The notes: generated by a model not told the origin, from the sequence alone. Shown: positions 34,824-47,105, counted from the stretch's first letter. The stretch: 64,000 nt of DNA from Antitrichia curtipendula (GCA_951230915.1 OX579641.1:124001-188000), one strand, 5' to 3'. A program made the numbers and translations.

Positions 34824-37121
34824 ATGGATACACCACCAAGAATGACCAAGGAAGAACGAAATAGGACCCGACCACGAGCCGGAAACAAACATCGCAAGCG
34901 ACTACATGTTCTACGAAACCTTGACAAGCTTGCATTCAGGGGGTGGGAGGGTGTGCTTGAACCATGGACATATGATGATTGCGCCAATTACATTGAGTGG
35001 TGCCACATAGACAAGTTGTTCCCGGAAGAGCGACACAATTGTCACAGACGCTTCCACAAGGCAAATTTAAAATACTGCCTGGACAAAGAGTTTACAAACC
35101 GATGCATTGAGGTGTACCAAGTGTTGTATGCTCTCTCAAACGTCATACGCAATGAAGTGCAATTTTTCCTTGCACGAGGGGTCTATGCGGAGCTGAAGTT
35201 GAACAAGAGAGTGGATTGGTCAACTTTGAAGCAAATGGGAGAAAATGTCAATATTCCTACTGCAGCAAATGGATTCATTCCAAGGGGGGTAAAAAGATAC
35301 CCGGAAGGTGGTCTAGGGAAAACAAATACGCAGGTTCAAGCACCACGAAGATATGATACTGAAGACTCATCTACGGACGACGACTCAGATGGATCTCGTG
35401 TACCAATTGTAGTCAGCCATAGAACTCAACTACTACGAGCTAGAAAGAGGAGGGCTTCGCGTCAAACTGCTGAGGTTTTACATGAAAATGTTGTAGAAGA
35501 ACAGGAGCCACCTATTGACGAACCAGTGGTAGGAATTGTGGATGTTACAACTGCTACAAACCGAATCCAGGGTTTGTTGATTGAAGTGAATGAGAAGAAT
35601 GAGGAATTGCATTCTTTGTATAATGATGTTAACAAAATGAGAGAAGACATGCAAGAGAAGGACAACATTATCAATCAACAACAACGTGAGATGGAGGTAC
35701 TTCGGCACGCTCTTGAGGCAGCAACATTGGCCAATCGTGGTCAAGATCCACGAGGGGAAGCGCAAGGGCCTTCAAATAATTCTCAAATTCCATTGGAACC
35801 TACAGAAGTTGGTGCAACAATGGATACTCAGGATGATTCTTTGTCCTTTGGAGAATTACCCGCAAATGTAGGTGCAGCAGGGCCAGTGGACCAAAGCATC
35901 CAACTGACGGACGCGCTTGCAATGAATTTGACATTGAAAAATCAATTGCATGCATTGATGGAGCAGTATTACCAATGGAAGCTGGCATGTGTCTTCAGTG
36001 TTGACAGGACTAGGCAAATGGTGGAGGAATTCAAAAAAATTGACCACAATTACGGCGCACACAATCAAGAGAGGGTTTTTGGTTTGACATCGTGGGCCCT
36101 GGTGGATGATCATTTCAACATGGATGAAATGGCAACCATTGACATTGCTGGTGGACAAACAACCATCGACTGGTCCAAACATGATTGGGATTTCAAGAAT
36201 GAAGTTGGCTCTGCCGTGGACCATGAAGGCAATCCATTACTACTGTGGCCAAACCCTTCAACCTTCGTACACGATGGAACTACATGTCCCATTTGCCTTA
36301 ATTCATTTGGCCCGGAAGGTGGAATGCACTTAGGCACGTGTGAACATTTGTACCACCCATTCTGCCTAATTAGCTTGATGATTGTCCGCCGACGTTGTTC
36401 ACTATGCAAGGCTCCTTTCCATAAGCGCTTGTATGAGTTGTTTGGATTAGTTCTCTACATGCCACCGCATTGGAAATTCAATGCTGAAAATGCCCCTGAT
36501 CATTCTCAGAAGTGGGGAACAGACTTGGTGTGGAGTTGGAAATTGAACATCCATTCGTTGGGCAAACAACAACTTTGTACCGAATGGGGTTGGGAAAAAG
36601 ATCCGGCTCAAATTGTGGAGGTGTGCCACCACTTAGTTCCATTGAAGGACAACTTTAGCCAAGGACGACGGAATTTCTTCTTCCAATGCTTCAATGGGCA
36701 TTGGAATGAGGCACAAGAATACTTCCAATTTGGACCTCATCGTCTTGGATGGTTGTGGGGCGTTGATGGAGTTTGCATTACTGACGACCAAGGGATGCGG
36801 AGGGGGGAAGACATTGACATGCCAGACCCTGCTGAACTTGCACAACTATCGGAGTCAGAGTGGCGAGAAACCTTTCGAAATGATGGAATGGACTTCTTGT
36901 TGGAACAACATAGCCCGGGAACTCTCCAATGTCTTCAAAGCCTCAAGCAATCACAAATATTGAAGGCTCTTTTAGAGGAAGACGGACCAGCAAGGAGAAC
37001 TCGATCCGCAGTTCGTAGACTTCGTTTGGGAACAGATGAAGACCTTCCAATTCGCGCCGGGACACATGACAATGAGGCTGGACCAAGTGGCAGTGCAAGT
37101 AGTCCAATGAACATGGACTAA
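34824..37121 (+). CDS. RING-H2 protein gene carried by the hAT, intact
   Basis: An uninterrupted 765-codon single-exon frame. I chose the ATG at 34824 because the frame upstream runs through the GC-rich leader. The N-terminus is basic; residues about 240-310 form a coiled coil (Glu/Asn/Asp-rich heptads). The RING finger at about 36283-36410 reads CPICLNSF, CEHLYHPFC and CSLCKAPF, a C-H-H-C arrangement of RING-H2 type. The last 200 residues include a Trp-rich region and an acidic/basic tail. RING-H2 proteins usually act as E3 ubiquitin ligases; in this element it might modify transposase or silencing factors, which is inference. It is the only long gene in the window without an in-frame stop. 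Confidence 0.75.
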   Translation: MDTPPRMTKEERNRTRPRAGNKHRKRLHVLRNLDKLAFRGWEGVLEPWTYDDCANYIEWCHIDKLFPEERHNCHRRFHKANLKYCLDKEFTNRCIEVYQVLYALSNVIRNEVQFFLARGVYAELKLNKRVDWSTLKQMGENVNIPTAANGFIPRGVKRYPEGGLGKTNTQVQAPRRYDTEDSSTDDDSDGSRVPIVVSHRTQLLRARKRRASRQTAEVLHENVVEEQEPPIDEPVVGIVDVTTATNRIQGLLIEVNEKNEELHSLYNDVNKMREDMQEKDNIINQQQREMEVLRHALEAATLANRGQDPRGEAQGPSNNSQIPLEPTEVGATMDTQDDSLSFGELPANVGAAGPVDQSIQLTDALAMNLTLKNQLHALMEQYYQWKLACVFSVDRTRQMVEEFKKIDHNYGAHNQERVFGLTSWALVDDHFNMDEMATIDIAGGQTTIDWSKHDWDFKNEVGSAVDHEGNPLLLWPNPSTFVHDGTTCPICLNSFGPEGGMHLGTCEHLYHPFCLISLMIVRRRCSLCKAPFHKRLYELFGLVLYMPPHWKFNAENAPDHSQKWGTDLVWSWKLNIHSLGKQQLCTEWGWEKDPAQIVEVCHHLVPLKDNFSQGRRNFFFQCFNGHWNEAQEYFQFGPHRLGWLWGVDGVCITDDQGMRRGEDIDMPDPAELAQLSESEWRETFRNDGMDFLLEQHSPGTLQCLQSLKQSQILKALLEEDGPARRTRSAVRRLRLGTDEDLPIRAGTHDNEAGPSGSASSPMNMD

Positions 37122-39340
37122 GTATAGTTTTGAGTATAGTTTTGAGTGTTTTAGCTAGTGAGCTTAGGTTTTCTTAGAAGACTTATTTTCCTAGCACTAT
37201 AATATTATATAGGCTTATATACTTTCCTACTTTGTATTACACTATGCATATGAAATATATTTGATTTTGTTTTGAATGATTTTGCCCAAAGTGACTTCAT
37301 TTATTTTTTGCACGTACTCATTTGAAATTTGAATAAACTTGTGGACTTCATACATATTAAAATTATTTATACCATGAAATGAAATGTCTTTGAATTGGAG
37401 TACAATTCATTCCCAATTTCCACTCAATGAATAGAAGTAGGGAAGGTTGGACGGACCACGAAGGCACGAAGTGGCCCGAACTTGAAATTAGGGAAAAAAA
37501 CGCTTTTCAAATGTCATTAATGCCTTGATGGAAATATATATATGCAAAGGAATGATGGAACTCCCCCCCAAAAGGGATTGAAATAGGTAAAAATTCACTT
37601 GCAAAATAGGCAAAGGAATGATAGAGAAAAGCAAAAAATAGGGAAGTAATTACCTACTTAAAAATGAATGGCATTTAGTTGGGATAGAATAACGTGACAA
37701 ATGAAGCCCAAAAAAATTAGAATGGGTTTAGAAAATACAAAATTTAAATGGCCTTTGATTGAGAATTTTAGATGGAGCAATTTTGCTAATGAAGCACAAA
37801 AAAAGTAGGAAGGTAAACTGAATGCCAAAAATTGGCATTGAGTTGAAGAAAAATTAGGAAGAGAACAGTAATGCTATTTAGTTTTTATATAACTTGGGAT
37901 GTAACAATTTTGCTAATCAATCTAAAAAAAATTGGAAAAGAAATGAATCCAAAAAATTAGGAAAGGGAAAGAATCCCCCCCAAAAAAGAAAGGGAATGAA
38001 TCCCAAGAAACATTTGATAAGGGAATGAATCCCAAAGAAATAGGAAAGGGAATGATATACAAAAAATAAAGGGCATTGGCCATTGGGATGGCATGGGATA
38101 ATGTTGCAAATGAAGTTCAAATAAAATTAGGAAGTAAATGATATACCCAAAAAAAAGGCATCTATTTAGGATACAATAATCTTGCAAATCACTAACAAAA
38201 AATAAGAAGGGCTTAGGTAATACAAAAATTAAATTATTTAAATGGCCTTCGGGCTCATGATGGAATGGAGCCATTTTGGCATTTTGCTAATGAATTTTAC
38301 AAAGATTAGGAAGGGAAAGAAATGTAAGTGCATTTTAAATGTTGCTAATAAAAACAAACAAATGTGAAAGAAATATGAAACAAATATTGTTTTACATTAC
38401 CTCTTATGTCATATGAAAAATGGGAAGTGAATGGATAGACTTCAATTTCGTACCATAAAGAAAAAAATTTAGGGAATCCCTTAGGATGGAATAATTGTGC
38501 TAATAAATAAAACAAATAGGAAAGGAAATAAGCAAAAATAAAATGCTTACCGTTGGATTAAACAATTTTAGGAATTAATGAAGAAAAAAAATAGGAAAGG
38601 AAGTGAGTTGGATGGATAAATATTGGCATGGAGTTCACATAAAAGAGTTCTATGAATTAATGAAGAAAAAAATGGTGTCTTTGAGTTGGGGACTTGGGGT
38701 GGGAGAACTTCAGGAAATAAGCGAAAACAAAATAGAGATGGAAATGATTCAACAAAAAAAGATGAATTGAAAATTGGGATGGAAGATTGTTAGGAACAAA
38801 ATAGAAAAAGGATTGATTCAACTAAACCAAAAAAATTAAATATAATTTGGGATGGGAGAGTCTTACGAATGAAGCATCTACAGAAAAAGAAGACAAAATG
38901 ATCCAACCCAAAAAGAATGCCATACAATTGACAAGTTGGGATGGGAGACCTGTGCTAATTCCTGGAAAAAAATAGGAAAGGGAATGATGCCCCCCAAAAA
39001 AGGACAGTGACTTAGAATGGAAGACTTTTAGGAATGAAGCCCGAAAAATTAGGAAAGGAAATGATGGAATTAAAAATTGCAGTTGCATATTGAAGGCCTA
39101 GAATTTTAAATAACTCCCCTACTATTTCTTTCATTTCAAATACAATGCAGTTTTATCCTTTTATCTAGTACACTACATTTCAAAAATATTGATTAAACAT
39201 TTACTAAATATTTCCTCAAAGTGTCCTAAACATTTCCTAATTCAAAGAATTTACATTGTTTTTTACAACCTAAATGATATGTTTGTTCAAAGTAGTTTGA
39301 AGTGTTAGAAGAAGTAAGGAAAAACATTTCTCACCACAAC
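37122..39340. repeat. AT-rich degenerate tandem repeats in the hAT
   Basis: From about 37480 to 39080 the same loose unit as at 33 kb recurs many times: GGAAAGGGAATGA with poly-A, then GGCATTGAGTTGGGATGG. No gene is seen. Confidence 0.6.
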
Positions 39341-39344
39341 AAAG

Positions 39345-39667
39345 GAGACATCTTCTTCCATGGATTTTCTTCCAAATCTTAGGCCATGGACCTCTTTATT
39401 CGGCATCTTGCTTTCATTGTCTTGTCAGAATCCAAAATAAGTTGTTGAGGCTAAATTAATGCTTCCCACTCTCCAAGGAAAAGGGCGGTTCAAGGATGTC
39501 GCATTTCAAAGTCTTGCTTCCTGTGCTGGACGAGTTAGTCCCCGCCCTAGAGTCCCTGCCCTGCCTTCGAGTCCCCGCCCTGGAGTCCCCGCCCTGACTT
39601 TGAGTCCCCGCCCTGACTTCGAGTTCCCACCCTTATTTGAAGTCCCCACCATGGAGTCCCCGCCCTA
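39345..39667. repeat. Upstream copy of a 200-300 bp direct duplication with GAGTCCCCGCCC units
   Basis: A block starting near TTCTTCCAAATCTTAGG, continuing through TTTATTCGGCATCTTGC and ending in six or seven GAGTCCCCGCCC units is repeated, diverged, at about 42019-42370. It looks like an internal duplication of a promoter region, with the Tc1-like element placed immediately after this copy. Confidence 0.7.
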
Positions 39668-40910
39668 TTGTACAGTACCCTCCAAAAAGTCTTGCAACCC
39701 CATTATGAAGTCCTTCAAATTTTCCTTTTTAACACCATTTTAAGAACATACTATGAAAAGTATCCTATTAAATCTATTGCTTTATGGAACCTTCACCAAC
39801 ATATGAAATTTCAATGTCTAAAATAGAAACTCCATTTTTGGTGAATTATTTTATTTATTTTTCACGATATTACATAATAATTAATTAGAAAATGTGTATG
39901 ATGATTTTTAAGATCTGATTGCGTATATATTTAGGAAACATCATTGTTCACATCTTTCATATTACAAAGATGCACACTATGTATGTAAATTTTTTGTCTA
40001 TTTGGCTTTAATGTATTTTGCAATTTCCTTTCATACATGTTCAAGGCAAAGGTCATGTATTCAAAAACATTTGAATAAATATTGTCAAATAGGATATCAT
40101 TAGGAAGCTATGGTATTGTAGAAGCCTACTATATCATGAATTTTACAGTATGTCTCGCTGACTAGCAACGACTTTGCAACAAAGTGTTACACCTACTACC
40201 ATCAAGTACTACCACCTTGAGCTGCTATCTTAGCTTTGATTTGGTTTGGCATTGTAGAAATTGACTTTTGAATACTTTCTTGAGGTATATCCTTGCATGC
40301 CATATTCACTAATGTCCACATTTAGTCATTGTTGTAGGATCTACATCTTTTTTGTACTCGATCTTTGACTTGCTTCTATAAATTCTCTATAGGATTAAGG
40401 TCAAAAGAATTTGGTGGCCACTCAATGAATTTTACATTATGTCATAGTGCAAAGTTGACCAACATTGCTTAGAACTTCACAAGTTTGCTTATAGAACTTC
40501 TAGCAACATCATATATACAATATTTTAGACAAACATTAATTTTTTCTCACAAAACTTCTAGGCTATGTCTACAAGCAACAATCACTAGAAGCATGCATGC
40601 ACTAATGTTGATCCTCTCAACCGCAAAACCGGTTGAAATCCACTACCTATGATCTTCTACAATGAAATTTTCAAATTAGCATTGTCCCTTTAAATTTAGC
40701 TTAGTGTTTTCAAAATCAACCACCTTTCACAAAGAAAGATTTTTCTAAGAAGTGGAATGAGTTACAACAAGGTGCATGACTCACCTAGTTTGGGGCAAAA
40801 AATCTCAATCAAATATCTAAATTTACCTACCATGAGTTTGATTTGTAATCAAACTACTTGGATGAGAACTAGACATGGGGTTGCAAGAGTTCTTGGAGGG
40901 TACTGTACAT
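39668..40910 (-). mobile_element. Decayed Tc1/mariner-like element nested in the hAT
   Basis: Inverted ends match over about 35 bases: TGTACAGTACCCTCCA at 39669 and its complement ending at 40909, continuing into CTTGCAACCCCAT. On the minus strand around 40440-40300 the fossil reads FIEWPPNSFDLNPIENL followed by TAG and KQVK, the W-P-P-x-S-P-D-L-N-P-I-E-N-x-W signature before the last catalytic residue of Tc1/mariner transposases. The rest of the gene is too decayed to follow. A TA target duplication is not clearly preserved. Confidence 0.7.
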
Positions 40911-41029
40911 TCAATTAAAAAAGAGTCCCTTGTGCCAAGTATTCCAAAAAATGAATCCCTTTACATGAAGAACAAACTATAACTTGTAACTTCTCATTGT
41001 TCTAAGACAAGAATGAAATAAAAAATCAA

Positions 41030-41995
41030 TAGGAATATGAATAATGGATTAAAAAACAAATGGCATTGAGTTCGGAACTTCGGATGGAAGAATTTGTTTA
41101 TGGATGAAGCAAAAGTGATAAGAAAGGGAATGATTCAACAAATCAAGAATGGCAATGATTTAGGATGGAAGAGTTTTTGGAACGAAGCAAAGAACAAATA
41201 TAGGAAAGGGAATGACTAAATAAAAAAAGATTGGCATAGACTTGGAATAAAAGAGTTTAGGAATTAAAGAAGGAAAAAAATAGGAACGTATATAAAAATA
41301 GAGAATCGAATGATTCTACATATAACTATTGGCATGCAATTGGAATTAAAGAGTTTTAGGAATTAATGAAGCCAAACAAAATAGGAAAGGGAATGGTGGA
41401 ACAAAAATAAAATGGCATTGAGTTGAAAACAAAGTGCTTAAGGAGTTCATGTAGCCAAAAAAACTAAGGGGCATTGAGGTGGAATGGAAGAATTTTAGAA
41501 ATGAAGCAGAAACAAAAACGAAAAAAAAGAGAATGATGGAACAAATAAATTATGGCTTTGAATTGAGGTGGTAGAACTTCAAGAAATAAGCAAAAATGAA
41601 GTAGGAAAGGGCATGATTCAACAAACAAAGATCGGCATGGTGTTGGAAGAATACTACAAAAGAGACTTGCTAAGTTTTGAAGCAAAACAAATTAGAAAAG
41701 GAGATCATTCAACAAAACAACCCAAAAAATATGAATTGGGATGGGAGAGTTTTAGGAATGATCCAAATAAATAGGGAAAGGAATGATGGAACCAAAAATG
41801 AACATTTGGCTTTGATTTGAGATGGAAGAGTTTTAGGAACAAAATAGAAAAAAGAATGATTCAACCAAAAGAAAAAAAATTAGAATAAGTTGGAATGGGA
41901 GAGTTCTAAAAATGAAGCCCAAAAAAAAGGAGAGAGAAAGATCCGACCTCGAATGAATGGCACAAACTTGGGATAGGAGAGTTTTCCTAATACCT
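41030..41995. repeat. AT-rich degenerate tandem repeats in the hAT
   Basis: More copies of the loose unit with GGCATTGAGTTGGAAT and AGGAAAGGGAATGATTCAAC. No gene is visible. Confidence 0.55.
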
Positions 41996-42018
41996 TTCAT
42001 CACAACGAAGGGGACATG

Positions 42019-42370
42019 CTCTTCCATGGAGTTTCTTCCAAATCTTAGGCCGTGGAGCTCTTTATTCGGCATCTTGCTTTCATTGTCTTGTCAGAATTTG
42101 TTGAGGCTAAAATTAATGCTTCCCCCGCTCTAAGGAAAAGGCGGTTGAAGGATGTCAAGCACAAGCGCATTTCAAAGTCATGCTTCCTGGGCTGGACGAG
42201 TACGTCCCCGCCCTGGAGTCCCCGCCCTGCCTTCGAGTCCCTGCCCTGGAGTCCCCGCCCTGCCTTCGAGTCCCCGCCCTAGAGTCCGCGCCCTGCCTTC
42301 GAGTCCCCGCCCTAGAGTCCCCGCCCTGCCTTCAAGTCCGCGCCCTGACTTTGAGTCCATTCCATGGAGT
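42019..42370. repeat. Downstream copy of the direct duplication, with GAGTCCCCGCCC units
   Basis: This copy matches 39345-39600 (CCAAATCTTAGGCCGTGGA, TTTATTCGGCATCTTGC, GGCGGTTGAAGGATGTC) and then extends into about eleven GAGTCCCCGCCCT-type units. Confidence 0.75.
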
Positions 42371-42629
42371 CTGAGATTGAGCTGCGCTCTCTCAAGTTCC
42401 TCCAATTGTGTGAATTGTCCGCCCCGGAGTCCGCGCCCTAGCACAATCCATTCAGCAAAAACATTGGGGAGTGAAAGCCATTTTCTTTGCCCACGAATTT
42501 GGGGGCGTGACGACATTTAATGTTCCCCTTTTTCCATGAAAAGGAGGGACACAATCTTCCCAGACCATTAAGGATGGCGAAGGTCAACGTACTTTTCGAT
42601 GCATCCCCGTGAACATACCTGCATTTCTG

Positions 42630-42860
42630 TACTGGAGTCGAGCCCTGGAGTCCCCGCCCTGGAGTCCCCGCCCTGTCTTCGAGTCCCCGCCCTGGAGTCC
42701 CCGCCCTGTCTTCGAGTCCTCGCCCTGGAGTCCCCGCCCTGCCTTCGAGTCTCCGCCCTGCCTTCGAGTCCCCGCCCTAGAGTCCCCGCCCTGACTTAGA
42801 GTCCCCGCCCTAACTTCAAGTCTGCGCCCTATACTTTGGTGACGAAGACGTCCGCGCCCC
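42630..42860. repeat. GAGTCCCCGCCCT array before the transposase gene
   Basis: About thirteen units of 12-20 bases. The array ends a few bases before a TATATAAA box, repeating the layout in front of the kinase gene. Confidence 0.85.
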
Positions 42861-42872
42861 CTAAATCGCTAA

Positions 42873-42882
42873 GTATATAAAG
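42873..42882 (+). promoter_or_regulatory. TATA box of the hAT transposase gene
   Basis: GTATATAAAG follows the GC-rich array and lies about 265 bases before the transposase ATG. Confidence 0.6.
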
Positions 42883-43141
42883 GAAAGGAAGACCCAGCAT
42901 TCCCCACATTTGTCACCTGGCCTCTATTTCTTGGACTTCAATTCATTTTGAGCTCCTTGTGAGTCTACTTGGGTGGCAGATGGCCCTAGTTTGCTGCTGA
43001 GGTGATGTCAAAATCAGTTCAAGCAGTGGAGTAGCGCTAACTGCTGTTACTGATACTATGTTTGGTATATCTTGGATCCTTTTAACTTCAATATAAAGGA
43101 GGAGGAAGACGGAAGAAAATATCCTTGGATCGTTGAACGCA

Positions 43142-46100
43142 ATGGCAAGTCAAAGGAAGCAGACCAAGGAATGGGAGCCGTGGCTTCAGTTTACGGAGAA
43201 TGGGGTTAAAGTGACTTGTGTTTTCTGTGCTGGGACCTTCAGTTACAAACGTGAGCGTGCTTTTGCACACTTTGGATATGGCTCCAAATCGGAGAGGTCA
43301 ATTTGTCGAAGTATGCCTCGTCCAATGCGACATAGATTTGCCAATTGTGCAGGATTTGTCCCGCTACGAATCGATGTCGGGGACATGTATGAAGGAGAAC
43401 CAATTCAAAGTGCGCCATCTAGAGCAACTCCTCTTGCAAGTTCAAGTGAAGCCACTGAAAATGAGGTGACGGGTGGGATCAATGGTGGAAGAGCGGAAGA
43501 AGGGGCAAACGTTTCAGAAGGAATTGATATTCTACAAACGTCAAATAGTCTTGCTGGATCCAATTCTACGAGATCTGGATCATTACGTCAACAACGCATG
43601 GCGGACGCATTCAACATTGCAAAGAGGAAGGAGTTGGATGAGAAATGGGCAAGTTTTTTCTATGAAGCGAATGTGCCATTTAATGTGGCAAGGCATCCAG
43701 CCTTCATTGAAGCGGTGAGGGCAACCTCAGTGGCGAAGTTTGAATACAGTCCACCTTCTTACCATCAATTTAGGACTAATTTGATTGAACCGAGGAGGTT
43801 GCAAATTGAGAAGCAGATTCAAGAGAAGGTTGGATTTGCTGTCAAGCACTACGGGGTGTCGATATGCACCGATGGTTGGGATGATGTCAATCGGAGACCC
43901 CTCATGAATGTGATGATGTCATGCCCCACAGGTGATGTATTTTTGGGGTCAATTGATACTACCTCGCAAAAGAAAATCATGCGCTACATATCGGACCAAA
44001 TGAACGTGTACATTGAGAAGGTGGGTCCCAAATATGTAACACAAGTGTGCACAGATAATGCAGCAAACATGCTTGGCGCATTGAAGGACATCACTAACAC
44101 ATACCCGCATATTTTTGCGCAAGGCTGCATGGCACATGCACTAGATCTCATGTTGGAAGACTGGGCCAAAGTCCAAGAATTTTCCGATTTAATTGCCAGG
44201 GCAAAAAGATTGTGCCAATACATTCGAAACCATCATGCGACTATGTCGGTTTTCCGCGAGTTGAGTCCGAATCTGCAACTTGTAGTGCCTAGCGAAACCT
44301 GTTTCGCTTGTAATTTCCTCATGTTGCAGCGATTGGTGAAACTCAGAGGAGTCTTGGAGCGGTTGAATAACCACCCACGTGTTCTAAATTTCTTTGATAC
44401 CCTAAGGAATGAACAAAATGGACCGCAAGCAGCTACCGCTTCACGTAATGTCAAAAGAACCATTGAAGATGTGGCTTTCTGGCAACGGTGTGTGAATTAC
44501 GTCTACATGACTGAAGACGTATTGAAGGCTTTGCGTGTGTTTGATGGACGAGAACCAGCCATGGGTCGGGCGTGGCTCGTAATGCACAATTTGCGAGGGC
44601 ATGTGTTTTCTTTAAGAGAACCACCTTTCAGCTTACGTGATGACATAGCAGTCATTTTGGAAGAATCTTTTAGTGCAAGATGGCACATGGTTTTTGAAGA
44701 TACACACTACGCAGCGGCCCTTTTGAATCCATACCTCTTGGATAACGTGGCGCTCAGGGAAGATCGAACTGCCCTACGTGCATGTACAGAGTCATCCGCA
44801 ACATGATGGGGAACCTGGGTGTCAATTTTGATGATGTGATGGCGGAATTAACAGAATTCGAGGAGGGTATTGGACCCTACAGTCCAGCTGAGACACCCAA
44901 CATCCGTGCGACACAAATGCTTCCCCACCAATGGTGGCACAGGGTTGGAGATCGGGCTCTTTCAAAAATTGCCGTGCGAGTTTTATCCCTCACGTGTTCC
45001 GCCAGCTCCTGTGAAAGAAATTGGAGTATGTATTCCTTTGTTCACAATAAGATCCGAAATCGATTGGCCCCTGAAAAGGCAGAGTCCCTGGTATATATTT
45101 ATACCAATAGCCGTGTACTTCGCCAACGACCAGGAGCCGATCCAGTTCGTTGGTATGATGCGAATATGTACTCAGAGGATTCTGATCCAGATGCCCTTGG
45201 ACCGATCCCGATGAATGAACGCAATCGGGAATTTGACGCACTGCAATCAGAGGAAGAAGAAGAGGTTGATGGGGAAGCCAACCGAGGAGCTCAAGAATAT
45301 CCGGCAAACCCAGATCTTTGGAGGCAAGGAGCCGATCACCTCGAAGAAGCGCGGAACTACTATGGAGATGCTGATGATGGAGAGGAGGAACTCCTTCGTG
45401 GTCGTAGGGGACCACCACCACCAAATCCTCGTCGTAGTCTTTCACCTCCACTTCCTCAAAATGAAGGGGTTGTAGAAGTCCCAGCTTTGTCATCTTCTTT
45501 GGAGACCGACAATCCAAATGACGATAACGTTGATGATGGTATTTCCCACAACAACAACGACGATGATGACAACCTCCCTCCAGGAAATGGCGGCGGAAAT
45601 GGCGGTGGAAATGGAAATGGTGGTGGAAATGGAAATGATGGTGGAAATGGAAATGATGGTGGAAATGGAAATGGTGGTGGACATGGAAATGGTGGTGGAC
45701 ATGGAAATGGTGGTGGACATGGAAATGGTGGTGGACATGGAAATGGTGGTGGACATGGAAATGGTGGTGGACATGAAAATGGCGAGAGAAACAAGGGGAG
45801 GAATGCGAATCCAAATCATGGAGGATCTTCTCACAATTGAGATGGCAATATACGCCCTACGGGAGTGGAACCAGCAACTCGTAACATTAGAGCTCTAGAA
45901 AGACAGCATGATAGAAACGTTAGAAATGCAAGAGTGCCACGCCCTTTTGCAAGAAATCAATTGGTTGGTAACATGAGAAGGCCTTTTGATCCAGAGCATG
46001 TGGACCATGATGATGTTTTTGCTTTTGTAGAACCCCCCGAAGACATTGCCCCTGTACCGGCTCCAGTTGCGGGCCATCCTGCTATTTCTGAACATGGTAC

Positions 46101-46797
46101 ACAAGTGCCACATTCCCTAGATCCATTTTCAGAAACAATTTCCAATGCCATCCAAAGACCTTCTCAAGAAGGATTAGGCTCAGTGGGAAATGTTGATTTG
46201 ACTCTGCAAAGAGTTTCACGTGCTAGACCACCTGTGGCCCCTCGGCCCTCCGTTCATCATGAAGTAGGTCAATATCAACAAGCCCGTGGACGGACGAGAG
46301 GCCATGGTAGAGCTGCAGGCCGTGGAGGGAGTACAGGCCGAGGACGAACAAAAGATCTGCATATTGGAGAAGCATCATCGCCAAGGCATGCTAATCGTTC
46401 ACCCCTCGGAATTGGAGCAAGAGATCCAAATAGGGTGATAGAACCGTTCCTAAGTACATACGTACCAGGACCTAGCCGGTCAACTCCGGCATTTGTTGTT
46501 CGAACAATTCCAGGTGGGCCTACTATAAATTCTGATGCAGAAGACCCCAACGCACAACGACACAAGAAATTGAAGCGCAAACGTACTCATGGCCAAACAA
46601 CTATAAAGCTTCGAAATGAAAACTCGAAAGTTGAGGAACATTGGACCACCGACAGTGGTGAAGCAGAAGATGAATATGACAGCAATGAAGATGCCAATGA
46701 CGAGGCACTAGAGGATGATGATGTTGTTGTTCGAGATGCTAATGCAGCGAATCCAAGTGCCCAAGAAGTTCGTAGGTCGAGTTGTTTGAATAATTGA
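43142..46797 (+). pseudogene. hAT transposase with DUF659-like core and long C-terminal extension
   Basis: The ATG at 43142 starts a frame with a BED-like zinc finger (VTCVFCAG then AHFGYG), a linker, and a DUF659/RNase H-like core: ICTDGWDD at about 43862 and VCTDNAANM at about 44047 hold two catalytic aspartates, followed by CMAHALDLML. Near 44780 the frame shifts by -1 and continues with QWWHR and the hAT dimerisation region (SLTCSASSCERNWS, NRLAPEKAESLVY). Beyond this a Gly/Asn/His repeat leads to TGA at 45838, and the same frame continues to 46797 with RG-rich AT-hook-like motifs (RGRTRGHGRAAGRGG) and an acidic end. One frame break and one stop inactivate this copy unless bypassed. It is the gene that identifies the 17-kb element as hAT. 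Confidence 0.88.
45590..45782 (+). repeat. Coding minisatellite GGAAATGGTGGTGGACAT
   Basis: About ten 18-base units, each encoding GNGGGH or GNGGGN/GNDGGN, sit inside the transposase frame without breaking it. The last six are nearly identical, so the array expanded recently. Confidence 0.9.
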
Positions 46798-46831
46798 GGT
46801 TATTGAGTTGCATCGATGGTAGATCTTGGAT

Positions 46832-47031
46832 NNNNNNNNNNNNNNNNNNNNNNNNNNNNNNNNNNNNNNNNNNNNNNNNNNNNNNNNNNNNNNNNNNNNN
46901 NNNNNNNNNNNNNNNNNNNNNNNNNNNNNNNNNNNNNNNNNNNNNNNNNNNNNNNNNNNNNNNNNNNNNNNNNNNNNNNNNNNNNNNNNNNNNNNNNNNN
47001 NNNNNNNNNNNNNNNNNNNNNNNNNNNNNNN
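46832..47031. other. Assembly gap of 200 N
   Basis: The gap lies between the transposase stop and a GAGTCCGCGCCCT array, so the true array length and the exact size of the hAT are not known. Confidence 0.99.
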
Positions 47032-47039
47032 GCCTTGCT

Positions 47040-47105
47040 TGAAGGAGTCCGCGCCCTCACGCGCCGAAGTCCGTGCCCTGACTGAAGAAGTCCCCGCCCT
47101 TGGAT
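47040..47105. repeat. GAGTCCGCGCCC units near the right end of the hAT
   Basis: Three units of the hAT motif (GGAGTCCGCGCCCT, GAAGTCCGTGCCCT, GAAGTCCCCGCCCT) border the assembly gap and probably continue into it. Confidence 0.75.

Noticed and set aside
45456..45834. Minus-strand Pro/Phe, His/Phe and Ser/Thr/Met repeat proteins
   Set aside because: They are shadows of the 18-base Gly/Asn/His repeat in the transposase frame.
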